Source of the DNA: Streptomyces sp. DH-12
Lineage (GTDB): Bacteria; Actinomycetota; Actinomycetes; Streptomycetales; Streptomycetaceae
Length of the DNA stretch: 64,000 nt
Reading direction: 5' to 3'
NCBI RefSeq assembly: GCF_002899455.1
Contig: NZ_PPFB01000001.1
Coordinates: 6,168,001-6,232,000, forward strand
A program made the translations under genes and the position numbers. Positions 53,929 to 64,000 of this stretch are shown here, piece after piece; within the stretch, counting starts at the first letter, position 1, and each line of letters starts with the position of its first letter. The notes below the pieces were generated by a model. It worked only from the letters and a program-made list of their open reading frames with translations, searched no databases and had not been told where the DNA came from.

Positions 53929-54921
53929 ATGCAGCGTCATCTCATCTCGGCCGCCGACCTCACCCGCGACGACGCCGTCCTCATCCTCGACACCGCCGAG
54001 GAGATGGCCCGGGTGGCCGACCGGCCGATCAAGAAACTCCCCACCCTGCGCGGCCGTACCGTCGTCAACCTCTTCTTCGAGGACTCCACCCGCACCCGGA
54101 TCTCCTTCGAGGCCGCCGAGAAGCGGCTGTCCGCGGACGTCATCAACTTCTCCGCCAAGGGCTCCAGCGTCTCCAAGGGCGAGTCCCTGAAGGACACCGC
54201 CCAGACCCTGGAGGCCATGGGCGTCGACGCGGTCGTCATCCGGCACGGCGCCTCCGGGGCCCCCTACCGGCTCGCCACCTCCGGCTGGATCGACGCCCAC
54301 GTCATCAACGCGGGCGACGGCACCCACCAGCACCCCACCCAGGCGCTGCTCGACGCCTTCACCATGCGCCGCCGGCTCGTCGGCCGGGACGCCGGGCTCG
54401 GCCAGGACCTGAACGGCCGCCGCGTCACCCTCGTCGGCGACGTCCTGCACAGCCGGGTCGCCCGCTCCAACGTCGACCTGCTGCACACCCTCGGCGCCGA
54501 GGTCACCCTCGTCGCCCCGCCCACCCTGCTCCCGGTCGGCGTCGAGACCTGGCCCTGCGAGGTGTCGTACGACCTGGACTCCACGCTGCCCAAGTCCGAC
54601 GCGGTGATGATGCTGCGCGTCCAGCGCGAGCGGATGAACGCCGCGTTCTTCCCCACCGAGCGCGAGTACTCGCGCCGCTACGGCCTCGACGGCGACCGCA
54701 TGGCGCGGATGCCGGAGCACGCCATCGTGATGCACCCCGGCCCGATGGTCCGCGGCATGGAGATCACCGCCGAGGTCGCCGACTCCGGCCGCTGCACCGT
54801 CATCGAACAGGTCGCCAACGGCGTCTCCATCCGCATGGCCGTCCTGTACCTGCTGCTCGGCGGAGCCGAGTTCCAGACCGCCGGCACGCCCGCCCCCGCC
54901 CGTACCGCCGAGGAGAAGTGA
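53929..54921 (+). CDS. pyrB: Aspartate carbamoyltransferase, catalytic subunit
   Basis: A 330-residue transferase making carbamoyl aspartate. The carbamoyl phosphate site FEDSTRTR and the block THQHPTQALLDAF are present. The 20-residue C-terminal Ala/Pro tail is extra. No pyrI regulatory subunit lies nearby. It follows pyrR by 105 bp, with ACGGAG before the ATG. Confidence 0.95.
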   Translation: MQRHLISAADLTRDDAVLILDTAEEMARVADRPIKKLPTLRGRTVVNLFFEDSTRTRISFEAAEKRLSADVINFSAKGSSVSKGESLKDTAQTLEAMGVDAVVIRHGASGAPYRLATSGWIDAHVINAGDGTHQHPTQALLDAFTMRRRLVGRDAGLGQDLNGRRVTLVGDVLHSRVARSNVDLLHTLGAEVTLVAPPTLLPVGVETWPCEVSYDLDSTLPKSDAVMMLRVQRERMNAAFFPTEREYSRRYGLDGDRMARMPEHAIVMHPGPMVRGMEITAEVADSGRCTVIEQVANGVSIRMAVLYLLLGGAEFQTAGTPAPARTAEEK

Positions 54922-54926
54922 GACCG

Positions 54927-56213
54927 ATGAGCAAGACCCTGATCCGTGGTGCGAAGGTGCTCGGCGGCGAACCGCAGGACGTCCTGATCGACGGTGAAAC
55001 GATCACTCAGGTCGGCGCCGGGCTGTCCGCCGAGGGCGCCGAGGTCGTCGAGGCCGGCGGCAAGGTGCTGCTGCCGGGCCTGGTCGACCTGCACACCCAC
55101 CTGCGCGAGCCCGGCCGCGAGGACTCCGAGACCGTGCTGACCGGCACCCGCGCCGCCGCGAGCGGCGGTTACACGGCCGTGTTCGCCATGGCCAACACCT
55201 TCCCGGTCGCCGACACCGCCGGCGTGGTCGAGCAGGTCTGGCGGCTCGGCAAGGAGCACGGCTACTGCGACGTACGCCCGGTCGGCGCCGTCACCGTCGG
55301 CCTGGAGGGGCGGAAGCTCGCCGAGCTGGGCGCCATGCACGAGTCCGCGGCCGGCGTCACCGTCTTCTCCGACGACGGCAAGTGCGTCCACGACGCCGTG
55401 ATCATGCGCCGCGCCCTGGAGTACGTGAAGGCCTTCGACGGCGTCGTCGCCCAGCACGCCCAGGAGCCCCGGCTCACCGAGGGCGCCCAGATGAACGAGG
55501 GCGTCGTCTCCGCCGAGCTCGGCCTCGGCGGCTGGCCGGCCGTCGCCGAGGAGTCGGTCATCGCCCGGGACGTGCTGCTCGCCGACCACGTCGGCTCCCG
55601 CGTCCACATCTGCCACCTGTCGACCGCAGGATCCGTGGAGATCGTCCGCTGGGCCAAGTCCCGCGGCATCCGCGTCACCGCCGAGGTCACCCCGCACCAC
55701 CTGCTCCTCACCGACGAGCTGGTGCGCTCGTACAACCCGGTCTACAAGGTCAACCCGCCGCTGCGCACCGAGCGCGACGTCCTGGCCCTGCGCGAGGCGC
55801 TCGCCGACGGCACCATCGACATCGTCGCCACCGACCACGCCCCGCACCCGCACGAGGACAAGGACTGCGAGTGGGCCGCGGCCGCCATGGGCATGGTCGG
55901 CCTGGAGACCGCGCTGTCGGTGGTCCAGGAGACGATGGTCGACACCGGTCTGCTGGACTGGGCCGGCATCGCCGACCGCATGTCCTTCGCCCCGGCGCGC
56001 ATCGGACGCGCCGAGGGCCACGGCCGCCCCGTCTCGGCAGGTGAGCCCGCCAACCTCACCCTCGTCGACACGGCATACCGTGGACCGGTGGACCCCGCGG
56101 GCTTCGCCTCGCGCAGCCGCAACACGCCCTACGAGGGCCGTGAGCTGCCGGGCCGTGTCACGCACACCTGGCTCCGGGGCAAGGCCACGCTCGTCGACGG
56201 GAAGCTCACGTGA
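54927..56213 (+). CDS. pyrC: Dihydroorotase (class I)
   Basis: A 428-residue amidohydrolase cyclising carbamoyl aspartate to dihydroorotate. Metal motifs DLHTHLREPG and ATDHAPH and the HICHLST block are present. ATG 54927 has GGAGAAG upstream; a GTG at 54918 overlapping the pyrB stop is in frame. Its stop overlaps the following membrane-protein gene. Confidence 0.95.
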   Translation: MSKTLIRGAKVLGGEPQDVLIDGETITQVGAGLSAEGAEVVEAGGKVLLPGLVDLHTHLREPGREDSETVLTGTRAAASGGYTAVFAMANTFPVADTAGVVEQVWRLGKEHGYCDVRPVGAVTVGLEGRKLAELGAMHESAAGVTVFSDDGKCVHDAVIMRRALEYVKAFDGVVAQHAQEPRLTEGAQMNEGVVSAELGLGGWPAVAEESVIARDVLLADHVGSRVHICHLSTAGSVEIVRWAKSRGIRVTAEVTPHHLLLTDELVRSYNPVYKVNPPLRTERDVLALREALADGTIDIVATDHAPHPHEDKDCEWAAAAMGMVGLETALSVVQETMVDTGLLDWAGIADRMSFAPARIGRAEGHGRPVSAGEPANLTLVDTAYRGPVDPAGFASRSRNTPYEGRELPGRVTHTWLRGKATLVDGKLT

Positions 56214-56770
56214 CATCTCTCATCCTGCTGGCCGCCGAGAAGGAATCGGCGGAAGTGACCGACTGGGCCGCCCGGATCGGCTGGGTCGTCGGTCTCGCCC
56301 TCTTCGTCGCGCTCGTCTACTGGCTGATGCGCGAGGGCTGGAAGTGGCGCGGCACGCTCCAGAGCGACCTGCCGGAGTTGCACAGCGCGCCGGACGACCC
56401 CGGCCCGGCGACCCTGACCATGAGCGGCCGCTACCACGGCTCGACCACCGCCGGCCAGTGGCTGGACCGCATCGTGGCGCGCGGCCTGGGCACCCGCAGC
56501 CGTGCCGAGCTCACCCTGAGCGACGCCGGACTGGACGTCGTACGCCCCGGCGCGGACGACTTCTTCGTCCCGGCCGACGCGCTGCGCGAGGCCCGGCTCG
56601 ACAAGGGCATCGCCGGCAAGGTCCTCACCGAGGGCGGCCTGCTGGTGATCACCTGGCAGCACGGCGACCGGCTCATCGACTCCGGGTTCCGCTCCGACCA
56701 CGCGGCCGAGCACACCGAGTGGGTCGAAGCCCTCACGAACATGATCAACAAGACGGAAGGCGCACGATGA
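56210..56770 (+). CDS. Conserved membrane protein inside the pyr operon (PH-like domain)
   Basis: A 186-residue protein with one N-terminal membrane helix (IGWVVGLALFVALVYWLM), a basic stretch, and a cytoplasmic beta-rich domain (LTLSDAGLDVVRPGADDFFVPADALREARLDKG) reminiscent of PH-like domains. It has no recognisable catalytic motif. Start and stop overlap pyrC and carA by four bases each, so it is made in step with pyrimidine enzymes. I cannot name its function; a membrane-tethering or regulatory role is speculation. Confidence 0.82.
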   Translation: MTSLILLAAEKESAEVTDWAARIGWVVGLALFVALVYWLMREGWKWRGTLQSDLPELHSAPDDPGPATLTMSGRYHGSTTAGQWLDRIVARGLGTRSRAELTLSDAGLDVVRPGADDFFVPADALREARLDKGIAGKVLTEGGLLVITWQHGDRLIDSGFRSDHAAEHTEWVEALTNMINKTEGAR

Positions 56771-57901
56771 CAACCTCCGCCCAGGGAGCCGCCAAGGTTC
56801 CCGCCGTACTCGTCCTGGAGGACGGCCGGATCTTCCGCGGCCGTGCCTACGGGGCGGTGGGGGAGACCTTCGGCGAAGCGGTGTTCTCCACCGGCATGAC
56901 CGGCTACCAGGAGACCCTCACCGACCCGTCGTACCACCGCCAGGTCGTGGTGATGACCGCCCCGCACGTCGGCAACACCGGCGTCAACGACGAGGACGCC
57001 GAGTCCAAGCGGATCTGGGTCTCCGGCTACGTCGTGCGCGACCCCGCGCGCGTGCCGTCCAGCTGGCGCTCCCGCCGCACCCTCGACGAGGAGCTGGCCG
57101 CCCAGGGCGTCGTCGGCATCAGCGGCGTCGACACCCGCGCCCTCACCCGGCACCTGCGCGAGCGCGGCGCCATGCGCGTCGGCATCTTCAGCGGCGACGC
57201 CGTCCGCGACGACGCCGCCCTGCTCGCCCGCGTCCGGGAGGCGCCCGAGATGGAGGGGGCGGACCTCTCCGCCGAGGTCGCCACCACCGAGCCGTACGTC
57301 GTCCCCGCGATCGGTGAGAAGAAGTACACCGTCGCCGCCGTCGACCTCGGCATCAAGGGCATGACCCCGCAGCGCATGGCCGAGCGCGGCATCGAGGTGC
57401 ACGTGCTGCCCGCCACCGCGACCGTCGACGACGTGTACGCGGTGAACCCGGACGGCGTGTTCTTCTCCAACGGCCCCGGCGACCCCGCCACCGCCGACCA
57501 CGCCGTCTCCGTGATGCGGGGCGTGCTGGAGCGCGGCACCCCGCTGTTCGGCATCTGCTTCGGCAACCAGATCCTCGGCCGCGCCCTCGGCTTCGGCACC
57601 TACAAGCTGAAGTACGGCCACCGCGGCATCAACCAGCCGGTGCAGGACCGCACCACCGGCAAGGTGGAGGTCACCGCGCACAACCACGGCTTCGCCGTCG
57701 ACGCCCCGCTCGACCAGGTCTCCGACACCCCGTTCGGCCGTGCCGAGGTGTCCCACGTCTGCCTCAACGACAACGTGGTGGAGGGCCTCCAGCTGCTCGA
57801 CAAGCCGGCCTTCAGCGTCCAGTACCACCCCGAAGCGGCCGCGGGCCCGCACGACGCCGCCTACCTGTTCGACCGCTTCGTCTCCCTGATGGAGGGCCAG
57901 C

Positions 57902-57909
<8 letters not shown>
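56767..57909 (+). CDS. carA: Carbamoyl-phosphate synthase small subunit
   Basis: A 380-residue glutaminase subunit feeding ammonia to CarB. The N-terminal CPSase domain (TGMTGYQETLTDPSY) is followed by a class I amidotransferase with nucleophile GICFGNQ and HPEA. It overlaps the upstream gene by four bases and carB by eight bases. Confidence 0.96.
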
Positions 57910-61213
<3,304 letters not shown>

Positions 61214-61221
61214 CAGCCCCC

Positions 61222-61249
61222 AGGGGGACACCGGAAACGGTGTCCCCCT
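61222..61249 (+). terminator. Intra-operon hairpin between carB and pyrD
   Basis: AGGGGGACACC (61222-61232) pairs with GGTGTCCCCCT (61239-61249), an 11-bp perfect stem with loop GGAAAC, entirely in the 51-bp gap. There is no T-run. It may attenuate transcription or protect the upstream mRNA. Confidence 0.6.
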
Positions 61250-61264
61250 CTCCATGAGGACACC

Positions 61265-62367
<1,103 letters not shown>

Positions 62368-62371
<4 letters not shown>

Positions 62372-63213
62372 CCGGTCTCGAACCCTTCGGCGCACGGCTG
62401 CGCCGCGCGATGGACGAGCGGGGGCCCCTGTGCGTGGGCATCGACCCGCACGCCTCCCTGCTCGCCGAGTGGGGCCTCGACGACGACGTGAACGGTCTGG
62501 AGCGGTTCAGCCGCACCGTCGTCGAGGCGGTGGCCGACCGGGTCGCCGTGCTCAAGCCGCAGAGCGCCTTCTTCGAGCGGTTCGGCTCACGCGGCGTCGC
62601 CGTCCTGGAGAAGACGGTGCGGGAGGCACGGGCGGCCGGGGCGCTGGTCGTCATGGACGCCAAACGCGGCGACATCGGCTCGACCATGGCCGCCTACGCG
62701 GAGGCGTTCCTGCGCCGGGACGCGCCGCTGTTCTCCGACGCGCTCACCGTGTCGCCGTACCTCGGCTACGGCTCGCTGGGCCCGGCCGTCGCGCTGGCCC
62801 GGGAGTCCGGCGCCGGGCTGTTCGTGCTGGCGCTGACCTCCAACCCGGAGGGCGGCGAGGTGCAGCACGCGGTGCGGGCCGACGGGCGCACGGTCGGGGC
62901 GACGATCCTCGGCCACCTGGCGCTGGAGAACGCGGGGGAGGAGCCGCTCGGCTCCTTCGGCGCGGTCGTCGGCGCCACCCTCGGCGACCTGTCCTCCTAC
63001 GACCTCGGCATGGGCGGGCCGATCCTCGCGCCGGGCATCGGGGCGCAGGGGGCGGCGGCGGCGGACCTCCCGGCGGTGTTCGGGCGCGCGGTGCGCAACG
63101 TGGTGCCGAACGTCAGCCGCGGGGTGTTGCGCCACGGTCCCGACGCGGTCGCTCTGCGTGACGCCGCGGAGCGGTTCGCGGACGAGATCCGGGCCGCGGT
63201 GACGTCCGCCTGA
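62368..63213 (+). CDS. pyrF: Orotidine 5'-phosphate decarboxylase (type 2)
   Basis: A 281-residue decarboxylase forming UMP. The catalytic block MDAKRGDIGSTM identifies the longer type 2 form common in actinobacteria. CVGIDPHASLL near the N terminus is also typical. It overlaps pyrD and is the last pyrimidine gene of the operon. Confidence 0.95.
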
Positions 63214-63331
63214 GACGGCCCGCGAGGGGACTCCGTGGTCGTCGCACTGTGGATACACCCTCAAATTCGAGGAATTATGTCCAGAATGTCCGTCCTGACG
63301 GAGGCTGACCAGGACTTTTCCGCTGTTCTCG

Positions 63332-63360
63332 CTGACTCAGAGCGCTCTGGCCGCTAGTCT
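63332..63360 (+). promoter_or_regulatory. mihF: mihF promoter
   Basis: CTGACT (63332-63337) and TAGTCT (63355-63360) are spaced by 17 bp. The predicted start near 63367 gives a leader of about 133 nt. A second TAGGTT at 63448-63453 might be an inner -10. Confidence 0.55.
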
Positions 63361-63375
63361 CCGACGAGTGGGGCT

Positions 63376-63406
63376 ACCTCCCACGCCTTCCAGGCAGTGG
63401 GGGAGA
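63376..63406 (+). repeat. Palindromic element in the mihF leader
   Basis: ACCTCCCACGCC, loop TTCCA, then GGCAGTGGGGGAG form an imperfect hairpin. The CTACCTCCC...GGGGGAGAAGGGG form resembles a dispersed palindromic unit common between Streptomyces genes (from memory). It falls inside the predicted untranslated leader. Confidence 0.5.
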
Positions 63407-63500
63407 AGGGGCACGTGTTGCTCGTGGCTCCCCAGGTGTGGGGCGACTAGGTTCCTCACCGGTCCGTATCCGACAGTTCGACATCCGAGGTGACGTAGGC

Positions 63501-63824
63501 GTGGCTCTTCCGCCCCTTACCCCTGAACAGCGCGCAGCCGCGCTCGAAAAGGCCGCCGCGGCTCGCCGGGAGCGGGCCGAGGTAAAGAATCGACTCAAGC
63601 ACTCCGGCGCCTCCCTGCACGAGGTCATCAAGCAGGGCCAGGAGAACGACGTCATCGGCAAGATGAAGGTCTCCGCCCTGCTCGAGTCCCTGCCGGGCGT
63701 GGGCAAGGTCCGCGCCAAGCAGATCATGGAGCGTCTGGGAATCTCCGAGAGCCGCCGCGTGCGGGGTCTCGGTTCGAACCAGATCGCCTCCCTGGAGCGC
63801 GAGTTCGGCAGCACCGGCTCCTGA
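63501..63824 (+). CDS. mihF: Actinobacterial integration host factor sIHF
   Basis: A 107-residue nucleoid-associated protein that binds DNA, influences topology and affects sporulation and antibiotic production in streptomycetes. A long N-terminal charged helix (TPEQRAAALEKAAAARRERAEVKNRLK) is followed by a helix-two-turn-helix core with the hairpin LLESLPGVGKVRAKQIMERLGI. GTG 63501 gives the canonical VALPPLTPEQ start and matches the known length. gmk follows 60 bp downstream. Confidence 0.96.
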   Translation: MALPPLTPEQRAAALEKAAAARRERAEVKNRLKHSGASLHEVIKQGQENDVIGKMKVSALLESLPGVGKVRAKQIMERLGISESRRVRGLGSNQIASLEREFGSTGS

Positions 63825-63872
63825 GTCATGGGCGGTCCGGGACGCCGGTCCCGGACACCCCGCGATTGCTGG

Positions 63873-63878
63873 AATAAT
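63873..63878 (+). promoter_or_regulatory. gmk: -10 element of gmk (leaderless)
   Basis: AATAAT at 63873-63878 is six bases before ATG 63885, predicting a leaderless transcript in addition to read-through from mihF. Confidence 0.4.
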
Positions 63879-63884
63879 CGCCGC

Positions 63885-64000
63885 ATGGCTGCAACACCCC
63901 GGGGGGCGACCCCCGTACCCCCGGACGAACGTCCGCGGCTGACCGTGCTCTCCGGCCCCTCCGGGGTCGGCAAGAGCACGGTCGTCGCTCATATGCGCAA
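63885..64000 (+). CDS. gmk: Guanylate kinase (partial, N-terminal end)
   Basis: The first 38 codons are present and the gene runs off the right edge. After a 17-residue Pro-rich extension comes LTVLSGPSGVGKSTVVAHMR, the guanylate kinase P-loop (GPSGVGKST). The enzyme phosphorylates GMP to GDP. The position behind mihF is the usual actinobacterial order. Confidence 0.92.
   Translation, partial: MAATPRGATPVPPDERPRLTVLSGPSGVGKSTVVAHMR

Overview
The window is a 64 kb piece of a Streptomyces chromosome. The evidence is the very high GC content, the frequent GTG and TTG starts, the four-base start/stop overlaps, the developmental regulator BldD, the nucleoid protein sIHF (MihF), a bifunctional RelA, and an actinobacterial gene order. 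The gene order closely follows the conserved core block that I recall from S. coelicolor (roughly SCO1480 to SCO1531, in inverted orientation). I could not run a comparison to confirm that.

Region 1 (1-7.9 kb) is accessory. A carbohydrate-uptake cluster has a Tat lipoprotein binding protein, two permeases, a DUF624/YesL-like membrane protein, a large secreted exo-rhamnogalacturonan-lyase-like protein and an SRPBCC protein. It lies between two identical tRNA-Val(CAC) genes that form a 76-bp direct repeat. Its promoter carries LacI-type operator palindromes. No transporter ATPase is encoded here, so a shared MsiK-type ATPase is likely.

Region 2 (7.9-21.3 kb) holds a DnaQ-like exonuclease, thrS, a HIT protein, an unassigned 551-aa membrane protein and an EF-G-like protein with degenerate GTPase motifs. 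It continues with the phosphatidylinositol mannoside genes (PIP synthase, acyltransferase, pimA), a LemA-like protein and the PLP synthase pair pdxS-pdxT.

Region 3 (21.3-38.2 kb) is the yebC-ruvCAB-yajC-secDF-apt-relA block. It is followed by a DUF349 protein and ppiB on the minus strand, then a glyoxalase-II-like protein, hisS, a VKOR-family protein and rarA. The relA-ppiB-hydrolase-hisS order also occurs in mycobacteria, from memory.

Region 4 (38.2-52.3 kb) holds rpsD with a long leader, two small membrane-associated proteins and alaS-ruvX-mltG-aroE. After a gene-free gap come aroC-aroK-aroB, a P-loop protein, a peptidase-P homologue with replaced metal ligands, efp and nusB.

Region 5 (52.4-64 kb) has bldD on the minus strand, with an autoregulatory-type promoter, divergent from the complete UMP pathway apart from pyrE: pyrR-pyrB-pyrC-(membrane protein)-carA-carB-pyrD-pyrF. 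The operon starts with an RNA element that can sequester the pyrR ribosome binding site. It is followed by mihF and the start of gmk.

A recurring regulatory pattern is a TANNNT -10 hexamer placed 6 to 8 bases before the start codon, predicting leaderless mRNAs for several genes (HIT, LemA-like, rarA, pepP-like, gmk and perhaps thrS). I saw no CRISPR array, insertion sequence, integrase, rRNA or secondary-metabolite cluster.
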